DNA of 64,000 nt from Chrysogorgia sp. JL179-B06 (GCA_035772405.1 JAYKKM010000048.1:3587501-3651500), one strand, 5' to 3'. Counted from the stretch's first letter, positions 1-12,618 are shown. A program made the numbers and translations. The notes: generated by a model not told the origin, from the sequence alone.

Positions 1-225
1 CAGTACACAAAATAAACAACGAGATGATTAATTTAGGTTTTATAAATTAGACAGAATATACTTATAATTTAAAATTTCTTGGGCTGCCTTTGAAGGTCTC
101 CGCTTTCTTCATTATTTCATTCTGAGTTATCAAAATTTGGGTTCTTGTCTCATAATACAGGCTCAACAATATAATGGAGCATTTGGTTCAGTCGTAGCAC
201 AGCAGCCCAGGCAAACTATTTGACT
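1..225. repeat. Diverged direct repeat, copy A
   Basis: This stretch matches 995-1207 in the same orientation at most positions: both open with GTACACAAAATAAACAAC, share ATTTCTTGGGCTGCCTTTGA near the middle and end in CCCAGGCAAACTA. Copy A carries an extra short segment (about 165-185) that is missing from copy B. The pair brackets about 770 bp. Two same-direction copies could be terminal repeats of a small element or a plain segmental duplication; no target-site duplication was seen, and copy A starts at the window edge so its true end is unknown. Confidence 0.75.
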
Positions 226-484
226 TACATTAGAAATTTGGTATACCAACTTGGAACATAAACCACTTAACAGCTATCACAATACCATACAAAAGACTTC
301 TTCGCGCACACCAACGAACAATAGACCTAACGACAAACAATACACCCACACTTAACGCACGAGGCAACACCCACTCACATTGATTATGACACAAACAACC
401 GATAACGAACAATATTGGCCCATAAACGCATGACACAACACCCACTCACACTAATTATGACACAAACAAACGATGACGTAATGA

Positions 485-940
485 ACCAGACGTATATATA
501 GGCAAACCTGACAAACACGCTTTACTTGACTCTGAAGATGACTGCCATTGAGGCTGTTGAAATGTCAGTCACCAACAATAGTCTTTTTCAAGACTACAAC
601 AACCTGGACGATCAACTTCACACATATCTAATGATACTCCTAGGTTCAAACCATTTACTTTAGAAAGAGGTATGTTAAACAACTCTGTAACTGCCAAATT
701 ATGGAAGGGGACATTCTCTTGAAATTGATATTATGATCAGGATATACTTCATGGTATTAACAATACATAATATAGTCTAGCACAACCATTTGATCGCACG
801 TCCCAACCTTAAAACCAGAATTCAGCGCGTGCAAATGATTGTTTCTGGAAACGTTAAACCCCTTACACACTATTTCAGCAGTACACCAACATTTTTAGAG
901 CATTCAATAAGTATTTTCTACACTATACCCATGCCCATGG
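485..940 (+). repeat. Penelope-like terminal module (tentative)
   Basis: A short TATA-like stretch (TATATATAGG near 493) is followed by a CTGAAGATGA...GTTGAAATGTCAG block (527-575) and, further on, by a CACACTATTTCAGCAGTACACCAAC block (about 867-893). The second block recurs near 55995-56020 and, more weakly, near 63120-63140, where each copy follows a CTGAYGA...AAACGT motif. This order is familiar from Penelope-type retroelement ends in cnidarian genomes, but no reverse transcriptase or GIY-YIG domain is present. The class assignment is an inference. Confidence 0.3.
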
Positions 941-994
941 CTATAGTATACACACTATACATAACACGACACTTTCATACGTTTACAAATCCTT

Positions 995-1207
995 CGGTAC
1001 ACAAAATAAACAACGATATGATTAATTTAAGTTTTATAAAGACATAGAATATACTTATAATTTAAAATTTCTTGGGCTGCCTTTGAAGTTCTCCGCTTTC
1101 TTCATTATTTCATTCTGAGTTATCAAAATTTGCCTTGCGTTCTTGTCTCATAACGCAGGCTCAACAATATTCGGTCGTAGCACAGCCGCCCAGGCAAACT
1201 ACTTGAC
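995..1207. repeat. Diverged direct repeat, copy B
   Basis: Second copy of the repeat at 1-225, same orientation. It is about 210 bp and lacks the insertion near 165-185 of copy A. From 1208 to about 1640 I see no gene: only AT-rich sequence and the decayed leading part of the gypsy element. Confidence 0.75.
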
Positions 1208-1639
1208 ATTCTCAATTAAAAAATATGAAAGCTGCTAAGTTCTCAAAAGAACTGGATATAATATGAAATAATGAAAAGGAGAAATTAGAAAACTTCAATA
1301 TGTCGAAAAATACTTAATTAATCTTTTCTTTATTTTTGGTTAGGATTAAGATTGGATTCAGTAATTCCTTTTAGCCTTGTCCTGTCTGAGTGTGCGAGTC
1401 AGCGCGTGTATGGTAATAAAACGAGTTCTTTGGCAATCTTTCCTGTTATTGATTCATATTTTATTTGGTGCCGCGTGACCAGGATAGCAACGACGAGTCG
1501 CAAGAGTGTAGCGCTCCCGGAGGTCTTCTCAGATGTGGATATCGTTATTTGACTGCAGAAATTTGAGCTTTAGTCGACGGCGGCAAATCCTTTGCTGTTT
1601 TCGAACGTCTCGCACCGGCGAAGAAAGAAGATTACAAAA

Positions 1640-4435
1640 GCCTAACGGACATACTTACGACGGCCTTTGGGCCGTTTGGGGGAGCCATGCTTTTTGAAGG
1701 CAAGATGGATCGGTGGGGAAGAGCTACAAGTACTGGGAATGAGAGAGTTTGTGGTGCACCTCGGAACTTTGACTGTGTCCCACCCGTTTGTGGTCGTGGG
1801 AATAAGTAACACGTGCATTTTGGGTGCTGATTTTTTGAAATCAGGGCAAATGCTGGTTGACGTAGCGAACTCGAGGTTACCCTGGCCGACGTAAGAATTA
1901 ACGTTAATCATCGAGACAACCACACCAATTGTAAATAAATTGAGCGTCCTGTTAGAAAGTTATTCCGACGTTTTGGTAAACAGGCGGAACGATCCTTTAG
2001 GTCGAACTACTCGGACAGAACACTGTATTGACACAGGCGACAGCCGTCCAACGAAACAACGCCCTTATCGGACCCAGTTCACCTCAATGCTGTCGTGAAC
2101 AGACAAGTCAACGACATATATGGCATGCTGGAAAGAGGCCTCATTCGACTATAAGTATAACAGCCCCTGGTCCTCACCAATAGTACTGGCTCCAAAGAAA
2201 GATGGCAACTATTGATTTTGCGTTGACTTCCGACGGGTGAACTCGGTGACAAAGAAGGACGCGCACCCCATGCCACGAATTGACGAGATCCTACATGCAG
2301 TTAGGCGGCGCATGCTACTTTAGCACACTGGACCAGGCTTCCGGGTATTGGCAGGTGCCGTTGAAAGAGTATAGGACATGGAGATCAGAAGACGGCCGCG
2401 TTCTACTTTGGCGTATGATGGGGAAGACGAAAGACTTCTTATTGCTTGATGATATTATCATTTTTTCAGACACGTGGGATGAGCATATCAGCGCATTTTA
2501 GAAGAAGTCTTTCGTCGCATTCGTGCTGCAGGGTTGAAGATCAAGCGAGAAAAATTTCAATTTGCACAAGAGTCGACGGTCAATTAATTCCTTGGTCACA
2601 TCGTATCTGCAAGAGGAACCGAACCTGATTCATCGAAAGTCGAGGCTGTGCGAGACTTTGCGACTCCGTCCTCTTTCATCGATGTTCGAGGATTCGTTGG
2701 AATGGCTATAAGAGCCTAGGCGGTTTATCAAGAACTTTTCTGACATAGCTGCACCACTCCACGACCTAACCAAGGGTGGCCATCGAGATTCTGCTGAACA
2801 CCTTCGGAAGACACCGCGTTTAAAGAGCTCAAAAGTCGTCTGTGCTCAGCGCCAATATTGTCTTTACCGGCATTTTCCGTTCCTTTCACCATTTATACTG
2901 ATGCCAGTGATCATTCAGGTCACGGAGCGGTCTTGTCCCAGCGGAAGGGGGAACACGAATATGTGATCGCGTATGCCAGCCGAATCCTTACGCCTGCAAA
3001 CAGAAATTATTGAACCACGGAGAAAGAATGTTTAGTCATTGTGTGGACGGTTAACTATTGGAGACCATATTCTATACTTGGTAAAGCCTTTGACGTATAG
3101 TGACGGACCATCAAAGCTTGACGTGACTGCAAGGATTGAAGGAACCAAATGGTCGGCTAGCAAGATGGGTACTCGCTCTACAGGAGTACGAGTTCCAGAT
3201 CAAACATCGTCCAGGTCACATTGGAACACGGACACCCTTTCGAGGTTTCCCCGAGCGGGACCTTCCCAGAAGTGTACATTACATGGTCAAGAGAGGCGAT
3301 TATCCGCACAACACAGCAGGCTGATCCAAGTATTTCTCTGATAATGATGCAGAAGCTAACCCAAACCATCGGAGAACCGGAGGATAATGGCAAATGGAAG
3401 GATAATACATGCAGGGCATGAGCTACGGCGCTACAGGCAGCTTTGGCCACAACTGGAGATTGTTGATGGCGTTCTAATCGGCTAGTTTCGGTCGCACCTC
3501 TGACGATGCGACCAGACCTTTTAAAGCTTTCACACAATGACCCAAGTTCGGGACATATGGGAATTAACCGCTGCGTGGAACGGCTACAACAACGATTTTA
3601 TTGGCGAGGAATGGCAGCAGAAGTGCATGCAGCTGTGGATAGCCGAGTGCGAGCAGTGTTACCGCCGTAAAACACACGCGCCATCGCAAAAGGCGCCCAT
3701 GACTATAGCATAAAAGTCAACCAATGGAACTAGACAGCACGTGGGAACCAGTACATCTTGGTCATGTCCGATAACGTCGCCAAGTAGGTAGAAGCGGTGC
3801 CAATGGCCAATCAGCGAGTCGAAACAGTAGCTAAAGCTTTTGTTGACGAAGTAATCACCCGTCATGGTGTCCCAAGTAAACTCCTAACCGACCAAGGAAG
3901 GAACTTCGACACGGATTTCATGAAACAAGTGTTCAATCTTCTAGGTGTGAGTAAACTGAGAACTTCGCCGTACCATCCTCAAACCGATGGCCAAGTCGAG
4001 AGGCTGAACCGTCCCTCACGGCCTACGTCAATAAAGACCATAGTAATTGGGACGTTCACTTACCACTAGCCTTATTTACGCGGTACCGTAACAGTGTACA
4101 TTCCTCGTCAGGAGTTTCGCCCTTCAGAGCAATTTACGGTCGCGAGGCCACTATATCGTTAGTGCTCATGAACACTCTATTGGAAGCAAAGGAACAGTTC
4201 ATTGCAAATTATTGCGACGAGCTGGTGAAGACCCTGAAGGACGTTCATAACAACATTACAACCAAGATGAACGAGGCACAAAGGAAACATGAATAAGGGG
4301 TACCACTATGATGACCGCAATGACGTCCATCAAAGTACATCTTTTGAGCAAGGAGATCGCGTGTGGCTTAATAACCAAACAGTTCCAAGGGGATTAAGCC
4401 GAAAGTTCCACCTATATGGGCGGGGTATAATGTGG
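1640..4435 (+). pseudogene. Ty3/gypsy-type retrotransposon polyprotein remnant
   Basis: The order of recognisable fragments is that of a Ty3/gypsy pol. A retropepsin-like piece lies at 1667-1894, with LGADFL near 1820. Reverse transcriptase pieces lie at about 2090-2780: SPWSSP and APKKDG, then the DQASGYWQV palm motif, then LDDIIIFS with its DD pair near 2446-2470. An RNase H piece lies at about 2870-3020 (YTDASD), and an integrase core at about 3540-4070, with LLTDQGRNF and SPYHPQTDGQVERL. The reading frame changes many times and is crossed by stop codons, so nothing is made. No clear flanking LTRs were found; the sequence after 4440 is a different repeat. Old insertion, class certain, clade not assigned. 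Confidence 0.9.
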
Positions 4436-4454
4436 TAATTTACCATATCAAGCC

Positions 4455-4970
4455 GGAGTAAACTAGAAATACGAATCCGCAATAATCCCCTCGCTCGCCT
4501 TTTCTACCACTAATCACCCCCACCCCACCCCTAGAGTATATTTTCCCCAGTGCCCAAACCGCGTATTTGTATTTGTAGTCTGTCACGTAGATTTTGAACG
4601 TTATCTCGGCCAATATCCACTCGATTTCAATTCTGAAAACAGATTTGGAAATTGGAATTACCGAGTCTAAACTATAGAACATACCTATCTATTATATTAC
4701 GAAAACGTGCATACTCTTCGTAAAAACGGTTTATGTACTTAGAAATTAGTCGGCAATCAGCCAAGTGGCCCGTGCCGCTTCGTCGTTTACTTTGAACATT
4801 ATCTCGATCAATATTTAACCGTTTTCAATTCTGAAAACAGATTTGGAATTAGCGAGTCTAAATACATAACACACGTACCTATTATATTTGGCAAACGTGT
4901 ATACCCTTCGTAAAAACCTCTTTATGTAGATCGCCAGATCACCGTTCGCCAATGGCTGCCTTCGCCCAAA
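4455..4970 (-). mobile_element. Helitron-like repeat, family H, copy 1
   Basis: Read on the minus strand, this repeat ends with GGATTCGTATTTCTAG followed by host T. Its body holds diverged tandem units of roughly 180-200 bp with landmarks CTCGGTAATTCCAAATCTG and AAACCGTTTTTACGAAG. The same terminus and units recur at 10725-11165, 33201-33400, 37159-37541 and 39392-39850. A 3' CTRR end before T is the Helitron rule; no replicase and no clear 3' hairpin were seen. Confidence 0.5.
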
Positions 4971-5317
4971 ATCCAAATATTGTCCGATTCAAACGGATCA
5001 CCCAAAACGACTTTTTACTTCCTTATAACGAGTTAGTCGCTCTCGTAAATAGGTTTAATCTCTCGGTTTCACAGTCAAGTACTGTCGTAATTGAACTCAA
5101 ACTGGCTTCATTTCTGTTTCCCAATCCGGCTCCCAGGACCATTTAATATATTTCTCTATTCTCGCTGGTCGGGAAACGGCAATTCGCACGTACACATACC
5201 CAATCTTTATTTACATACGAATAATACACAAAAACAAATCATATCAATAAAAACATATCTTGGCCCCCAGTTATATGTAGTTAAAAGAGGCCCTCGTGAA
5301 TCGAGTTATCTTGAATC

Positions 5318-5860
5318 GACTTAGCTGAATTGAGCAAGTTACAGCGAATTCAAAATACAGCTGCTAGATTTGTTGCAGGGGTTAAAAAATCGGAGCATAT
5401 CTCCCCTGTGCTTCGTAATCTTCACTGGTTGCCGGTGAGATCAAGGATTGTATTTAAGATACTAATAATTACTTTCAAGGCTTTGCATGGCCAGGCGCCC
5501 GTTTATATTACTGATTTGCTAACTATAAACCTACTCGTGCTTTGAGATCATCTGACCGAAATCTGCTACTTGAGCCAAAATCCAAAATGGTGACTCATGG
5601 AGACAGAACATTCTCGGTTGCGGCACCAAAACTGTGGAATTTATTACCACAGGAAATTAGAAGCTTTGAAATGTTAAGTAGTTTTAAGTCAGCACTTAAG
5701 ACTTTTTTTTTAAATTAATAGTTTTTTGTTCACAGTGGTAATATATGTAGTAGTAATTAGTTTTATAAGTAAAATTAAGAATATATTGTTGTAACATCAT
5801 ATGAGACTATTGTATAATGCTCCTAATAAGTCTTTTATTATTATTATTATTATTATTTCA
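5318..5860 (+). pseudogene. LINE reverse transcriptase C-terminus and 3' tail
   Basis: A truncated reading frame (about 5330-5545) carries the end of a CR1/L2/jockey-like non-LTR reverse transcriptase: LQRIQNTAARFV, then LHWLPVRSRIVFKI and KALHGQAPVYI. A second frame (about 5590-5700) gives the usual ...WNLLPQEIR... ending. The insertion closes with an AT-rich tail and ATT microsatellite near 5838-5858. It is 5'-truncated, as most LINE copies are. The stretch 5640-5720 is also the empty-site counterpart of the MITE insertion at 56924-57435. From 5860 to 6679 nothing else was recognised. Confidence 0.8.
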
Positions 5861-6679
5861 TTTGTATAATCTTCATTTGATAGTTTATAGTGGTTCAAGT
5901 GGTCAATTGTAAATTACCTCATTGAGCGAGATTTATAATTGTATATATAACAAAAGATTTTAATAAAGTTTCCATTATTATTATTATCTTTCGAATAATC
6001 ACTCCTTAGTTATCTTGTGGAGTTTTACATATCAGGTGAGTTTAATTTTATGTTTTTTACACTATTATTTGGAACAAATATTCAAAAAATGCTGATCGAC
6101 TGTGATCATCGAAATTTTGTTTGACGGCTATCGCAGTTTGAAATGGAAGACATTTTCGTCGATGGTTATGACTGTAAGGTTTATATTTTCACATGTGCTA
6201 TATTTCTTCATACATGAGGGTTAAATGTTGGCTAAGCGGCAGCATTGATTCAACAAAACGCATCTACAGACCAGCAATTCCCATCTGGCCGCGCTTGTCG
6301 CAATTTGCATTTTAACCGGCATGCTTTGCGCGCCGTGTCTCAACCATCGCGAGATCATAGCTAGATAAACTAGAGGGAGGCATCCAATCTTCATTGCAGT
6401 CAACCCCAGGTAACCAATTGAATGCCGCTATTTTGGATAAATTGGAGGAGATTTTATATTTACATTGCAATTTTCATATTACTTAAAGCAATCATTTTGA
6501 TCTTTTACTCAGCAGAAAATGGTCCAAGCAAAATAGTGAAAAAAACAAAACACAAAAATTCTAGATTTTGGACCGCGAGGTTCTCGAATACACGGATCAA
6601 GAATCTCAAAAATGTGCTAATTTGGTGCATTATGGGATACTTCAGGTGAGTAAAATTCTGAGCTAGCGCTCCTATGTGG

Positions 6680-6744
6680 TAGCCTGTGTACAGCCTGAAT
6701 ATACACCTGTAATTCAGGTGTGTATTCAGGCTGTACACAGGCTA
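6680..6744. mobile_element. 65-bp hairpin element with 8-bp target duplication, copy 1
   Basis: The element opens with TAGCCTGTGTACAGCCTG and closes with the reverse complement, CAGGCTGTACACAGGCTA, with arms of about 28 bp around a very short loop. It is flanked on both sides by CTATGTGG (6672-6679 and 6745-6752), an exact 8-bp duplication. A second copy lies at 14239-14311. It is far too short to code for anything and would need a transposase in trans, perhaps hAT-like given the 8-9 bp duplications. Confidence 0.8.
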
Positions 6745-7215
6745 CTATGTGGCGCCATGATGGTCAAAAAAGGAATGACGGTAAAAAAGCATAACAATTA
6801 AAATTAAGTACTCCTAAATGTTATTGACGTACTCAATGAAGTCAGTTGGCCGAAAAACCAACAGAATTGCCATTAACATTCTACTTCCGGTTGGTTAAGT
6901 AACAATATTATGTTTCTACGCATGTAACAAGAATCAAAGCACTAAAAAAACATAAATCGTAGAAAACAACGAAAAATAACCATTTTTTAAACGTCCGTCC
7001 TCTAGTATCCCACAATACAAAGCGCGGGTACATTTTTGAGATTCGCGATCCGTGTAGAACAGCCTGCCACCGGAGTATCGATACTCCGGGAAATGTCCCA
7101 GTGATCAGATATGATTCATTTGACAAAACGTCAATAGCGAAGTTTGGCTTTACAGCAATCAAAATTCAAAAGTTCTGTATATTTTAGTGAACTCATCCTA
7201 AGAATATAATTGTTC

Positions 7216-10200
7216 ATGATGATTTCTAATATGGATTTTGTACGTGAAGAAATTAAAAATCTAAAGAAGCTTGGTGAGAGTTGGAATATGGAAAAGTATC
7301 AAATTGAAGAGGCCATAATGATAGCATTAGCAGGTAAAGGATTCTGTACAGTTTTTGAACGGAATTCGGTATTGTTTTATTAACGAAAACAACACCGTCT
7401 CGAACTTGTTGTTCCCCACTTGTTGTCCAGCAGTAATGTTAGAACTCTCGTTCGCTGTTGGTAGCCCACTATTGTCTATTGTTAGAACCAATTGTTGTCC
7501 CCGACTTTGTTGTTGGCCTGCTGTTGTTAGAACTTGTTGCCTGATGGGTAATAATTAATTATTTGATTCTGTTATTTAATTTGACATATTTAATTGATAT
7601 AATATTTAATTAATATATAATATTTAATATATATATATTATTTACCGGCTGGGAGGTCCGGATAGAGAAATATTTGCCAGAGGTCTGAAAAACAGCTCGA
7701 GGCCGAGGGACATTTTTGAGACCAAGGGCAAATATTTCTCTATCCAGACCGACCAAAAACGGTAAATAACATGTTTATTTTTTTATTATATATACAAGGT
7801 AAAAGACTTGAGTTACTTTAGTTTGGTAAAACTGCATTATTTGGATAAGGAAAGAAAAACAAACCAAAATAATTTAGTTTTTGTATAATATAGTTATTTC
7901 CAGCTTAGTTGAATCAAATTCTGTATTAGCTTTCCATTTTCCAGTCAATGCATATTAATATGCGAATGATTTAGATTGTGGCTCCACGCGCTCGAGCAAC
8001 GACCAGCGTGAATATTTGTTGAATGGTTTTTTATTTTCTACTGTAACTTGAACCTTGTGTGTATTTGCTTGGTTTTTGTCCGTTTTAGGAGGGCATTTAA
8101 TTACATTTTTCTTGCTTCTCGACCCTAGATAAAAATGGCAATATTACCACACCAGAGGAAGATGGTTCGAACGTTAGCCCGAAGAAATCAAAACGTGGTT
8201 GTTTCAAAACCTTCTTAATATTGTGTTTTGTAATCACAATCAGTATTGTTTCTGCTGGTATTCTTGGTACATATCTGTACACCAACTACAGCCCATTTGA
8301 ACTATATGTGAACCGCGTGGCTGGTGATCTGCACTATCCTGTGATGAGAAGATGGCGACTTATGTCGTTACCCCTGCACAACTATTTCAATCTCCAAGGT
8401 CTATCGGTCAGAGAATGTTTGGTGAATAACCCGTGGTACACACAAGGTACAGTAATCTGTTGGTCGTCTTAGACCTTTTTCACAAAGATGGCGGCCGGCA
8501 CGAAAACAAGGCTCGTGGTTCAAACAAACAAACTCGGACCGAAAATAAAACAAAAAAAACAGTGTTTGGACACATATCTCGTATGTTATCTATTTAGGCT
8601 TGGTAATTAGAAATCTGTTTTCAGAATTAAAATCGAGTAAATATTGGCCAAGATTACCTTCAAAATCTACGTACAACGAAACGGCTTCAGTTTGCTATTT
8701 GTTATATATTCTTGCATTTCTCAAATAGAACACGATATTGTGGTGAACTTTAAAATGGTGTATGCTGCATACTGTACATGCTAATGCATAGAAATTCTTT
8801 TTAGAGGATCTTGATTGCAGCGCATGTGAAGAAGTCGACGAAATTCCACGACTGGACAACATGACAGACTTTCATAATGAGCATGCTGGCTGGGGAAATC
8901 CTATAATTGTTACTGATGTGAGCCCATATGCAAAAAAGAACTTCACTGTGGATGACTTTTTTGAATATTATCAGTCACATAGTCACAAACTTGACGAAGA
9001 TACCTGTGAAGTTTCTTCCCTGGATAATTCTGTGGATACCATTAAAGATTATGAGAAACTGTTGCAAAAGTTGGGACCTGAAGCTCCGAACATTTGGTGG
9101 TAAGTAGAAAAAACAACACAGCAATAATTTCAAAAATGAAAAAGCATGTGAGTAAATGCCACTGAACTTAATTGAGTTAAACTTAAAGTATTTTCAATTT
9201 CCAAACACTTTAAAAAAAATCAAACAAATTTTTTGGTTAAATGTATTTTTCCACAATATGTTGCTTTTCCATGGAGAGTCTCACAACAAAACAGCTTCAT
9301 TTATATTTCCAAGGCGAAGGCGAGCGACGACTGCGTGTTCGTTACCATTGATTTAGCCTTGGTTAACTATGTCGCATCTTAATTGGCCTCTTTCTTATCT
9401 TTCATGGTTTGTTTTTAGGAAACTGTGTTATGGTGAAGGGTTACGAGCCATTCGAAAGTTGCTACCTAGGCCATATTTCATTTCTACCGAGGGTGCTCTT
9501 GAAAAATTTCTCATCTTCGTAAATTTGCGTGACGAAGTTCTACCTTTGGTGAGTTGAAATACGTTGTGGAAATTTGACCTGTAATTTATTACAGAACTGC
9601 TTTGAGATCTTGACCAACATACATGTATGTTGCAACCTATGTTGTTTCCGAATTATAAAATAACAAGACGCCAGCTAGGCGTTAACTCGGTCGACCCAAA
9701 AAATAATACAGAAAAGCTAGCCAGAATGACGTGCTGTGAAAATACACTCGACTGAATGAATCGACTGTTGTCAGTTTTCGCTCACATTATTTATTCAGGC
9801 CTATCACTGAGAGGCGTGCGATCGCACGTGCACACCTCCGCACATGTCTGAACTCTGAAGAATGCGAGGTGTGCATTTTATCACACGTCTAGAAAATTAT
9901 CAATTCCGTATTTTTTTGTGAGTTTCGATGTATATTTTAATTAAAGGAAGCTGGCGATTCGTTGAGACAACAGTTGACATGTTGTATCTGAAGCATCTCA
10001 ACAACATTGAACTGACAAGCAGCTGGCTTTTGCAAAAATCTTGCTGGTACGCATACCAACGTACCAGTACCCAGTCTCCGATACCAGTGAAGCGGCACGC
10101 AAGCGAACATGAAGCAAACACACGCTGCACGCACACTTGGTAAACTGTTGTTTAGATTTCGAAGATGTCGCACAAACAGGCAAGAAAAAGTTGAAGTAAA

Positions 10201-12570
10201 AGCAAGAGTGCAGTCAAAAAATGACTACAAACAAGACAAATTACCCTTTCAAGAAAGTGAGAGCAGATATTTGTTATATTGAAGTCATGAAGATGAAGAC
10301 GAAGACCAACTAAATAGTAGCAGCGATGACCAAAGTAGCGACGAGGACTGTGGTGATGATTCAAGTGATGACTTTTTAAACTGAAAAATCTAACTGAACT
10401 TGTGTGTACCACTACCATAACTGTAGGAGTAATATTGGGAAAACTAGAAAATCATTTCCGCTATTGTTATTTGTAGTGACAGTGTACGTATCGAAAAACC
10501 ATTCTAAATAAAATTATTAACCAATACAGCAATACTGCTTTCTTAACTGTTTTTGAAGTATGAAAATAAAGCACACCACCTCACGCCTAGCTCCGCACAC
10601 CTGCATTTTTTCTCAGTGATAGGCCTGTTTATTAAAAGGACAAAAACTCCATACTTCATCAATATCCACCTTTAGTATAAATACCAAGGGTGCAAGCAGA
10701 AATTTTGGGGGATCACTTTGGGGATTGTGTAATATAATAGGAACATACGTATGTTGTATTTATGCATTTAGACTCGCTAATTCTAAATCTGTTTTCAGAA
10801 TTGAAAACGGTTAAAAATTGATGGAGATAACTTTCAAAATAATATACGACGAAGCGGCTGGCTGATTTACCGACTAATTTCTAAGTACATAAACCTTTTT
10901 ACGAAGGGTACGCATGTTCTCATAATATAATAGACACGTATGTTAATGTATTTAGACTCGGTAATAAGAAATTTGTTTTCAGTATTAAAATCGAGTAAAT
11001 ATTGTCCGCTAGATTACCTTCAAAATCTCTGCGCGACAAAACGGCTTCAGTTTGCGGTTTGTTATCCCAGCTCGTTATCTATATGCAGATTGAAGAGCGT
11101 GCGCAGTCTGGGACCTGGGGGACCATGGATGGGAAAAGAAACTGGGGGGGGGGGGAGATTTTCTGGTGAGAAGTGAACATTTCGCCATTTCTAGCCGTCA
11201 TCTTGGTACCCAACCGACGTTAGCTCCGGTTGGTTCTCTCAGAAACTAGAGTTTCGACTATCGCCTTGAGCAACTCTTTCTTCTTGTTCCCCCAATGTCC
11301 CTCGTGCATCCATACCCCGATGGAGCACAGCACCCATGTATCATTTCTTGAATATTATTTGACCATGAACATAATCATACCAGTTTTTTTCTCCAGCCAC
11401 AAGGACAATATGGTAATGCTTGGTTGGCTCAGGTTACTGGTGCATCTGAAATGCAAATAAGGCCCATTCCTGACTGCAACACAACATGCTCTAATCTTAA
11501 TGTAACACTAAACAAGGGAGAAGTCAGTAAGTATCTCGTTAATCTCTTTTTGAAAATTGTCACACGTAACCTTCCCATTGAAACACGCGGGTGAATACTA
11601 TCTGTAGTATAGCGTAGTTCGATGGGTTTTACTACATCCCGGGCGTTCTTTGTTAGCGCCCGCAAGCAATCGTCTTCTGGACGATCCTTTTATTAGTGTT
11701 AAAGGGATATGGCAATATAATTAACTTTGTCTCATTTGAAAGAACTCGTAAAATGGTATAAGAAGACCTTTTACAATTTTTCTGTATCTTTCTTGGTTTT
11801 TGAAATATTTCAGATAATTATGACAAAAGACAGTCTACAAGCCGTCACATGCATATCGAAAATAATTCCAAGATGGCGGACAGCACGATGTCTTTCGTCA
11901 AATTATTTCGAAAACCAAAAAAGATAAGGGAAAATTGTAAAAGGTCTTGTTATACCATTTCACGAGTTCTTTCAAATGAGACAAAGTTAATATATATTGC
12001 CATATCCCTTCAAGGTTAGTATTAGAAAACCCCATTAGGCTCAAAACTCACATTGATAACTAATGCAATTATAGATGTACCTGTAAATAGATTACTATAC
12101 TAGTTAATTAAGTTAGTTCATTTAATACTATATATCTTATATACTTTGTAAATAACTTTTAAATTCTATATCTATATATACTCCTTTTGTACACGCCCCT
12201 CGTGGAAATCAGCTTCGGTTGACGAGGTCAGCGTGTTTAAATAAATTTTTTCTATCTATCTATCTATCTGGGCTTGCAGTTCTATGATGTATTTCATCAT
12301 GCAGGCATGTCCGATCATACCTCTCGCGGATACTAAAAAAGATCGTCCAGAAGACGATCGCTTGCGGGTGCTGACAAAGAAGTTAGAACGCCCGGGATGT
12401 TTTGTAAAACCCTAGAACTTTTGTACACTTAGCTTTCAATTTTCGCTGTCAAAACAAATATATTATTTTATTATTTTATAGTGTACCTTAACCAAGAGTT
12501 ATGGGATGCAGATATAGTTGGCAACCCCTCAGATGAGCCAGGCATTTTGTTATTGTCTATGTTTGCGTGA
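7216..12570 (+). CDS. C6orf89 / bombesin receptor-activated protein homologue
   Basis: Six exons: 7216-7333, 8129-8446, 8805-9099, 9419-9548, 11397-11526 and 12482-12570. They total 1080 nt (359 residues plus TGA), and every join is GT-AG and in phase. The start is fixed by an in-frame TAA just upstream; ATG at 7216, 7219 or 7231 is possible. The product has a short cytosolic N-terminus, a lysine-rich patch (about 58-66), one membrane segment at about 66-88, and a long lumenal or extracellular part with RRWRLMSLPLHNYF, a DFHNEHAGWGNP stretch and the closing GNPSDEPGILLLSMFA. This plan (one N-terminal TM, the RLMSLP motif, a beta-rich C-terminal domain, about 350 residues) matches the animal C6orf89 family. 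The human protein is reported in Golgi or nucleolus, with proposed links to histone deacetylase activity and epithelial repair; its biochemistry is poorly settled. Gene intact; family call by eye. Confidence 0.85.
9796..10627. mobile_element. DNA-transposon remnant in intron 4 of the C6orf89-like gene
   Basis: Terminal inverted repeats CAGGCCTATCACTGAGA (9796) and TCTCAGTGATAGGCCTG (to 10627) bound 832 bp, with TTTATT flush on both sides. Next to each end a related GCACACCT-rich block is also inverted. Inside, a short plus-strand frame ending near 10383 codes for a very acidic tail (Asp/Glu/Ser-rich) and may be a captured or decayed transposase end. Ends starting CAG suggest hAT, but the 6-bp duplication does not fit hAT's usual 8 bp. 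Confidence 0.6.
10725..11165 (+). mobile_element. Helitron-like repeat, family H, copy 2
   Basis: Two diverged tandem units of the family H body lie here in intron 4 of the C6orf89-like gene. Each starts near TTTAGACTCGSTAAT and carries the TGTTTTCAGAATTGAAAACG landmark in at least one unit. A run of 13 G closes the block near 11145-11157. The terminal CTAG signature is not preserved here. Confidence 0.5.
11604..12412. mobile_element. Inverted-repeat element enclosing a TTAA-type MITE
   Basis: An outer inverted pair (about 11620-11690 and 12335-12412; shared blocks ATCCCGGGCGTTCT, CGCCCGCAAGC and GATCGTCTTCTGGACGATC) surrounds an inner MITE at 11699-12013. The inner element has arms of about 80 bp beginning AAAGGGATATGGCAATATA, with TTAA at its left edge and TCAA at its right. 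It lies in the last intron of the C6orf89-like gene (11527-12481). A LINE-type tail with CTATCTATC repeats sits between the two right arms. Confidence 0.65.
12185..12271 (+). repeat. LINE 3' UTR with (CTAT)n tail
   Basis: A short conserved block, with GAAATCAGCTTCGGTTGACG in it, runs into AAATAAATTTTTTC and then a (TATC)n microsatellite. The same kind of tail, on the other strand, ends the LINE copy that interrupts the Polinton polymerase at 44609. It is the 3' end of a severely 5'-truncated LINE. Confidence 0.55.
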
Positions 12571-12612
12571 GAATCGTATCGTCACAATCTTCAAAAGCTG
12601 TTGATCAATATA

Positions 12613-12618
12613 AATAAA
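12613..12618 (+). promoter_or_regulatory. Poly(A) signal of the C6orf89-like gene
   Basis: AATAAA lies 43 bp after the TGA stop, a normal distance for a metazoan cleavage signal. From here to about 12950 the sequence is AT-rich intergenic DNA with a GATGTAT-rich short repeat (CATAGGGATGTAT, 12855-12895) and no gene. Confidence 0.5.
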
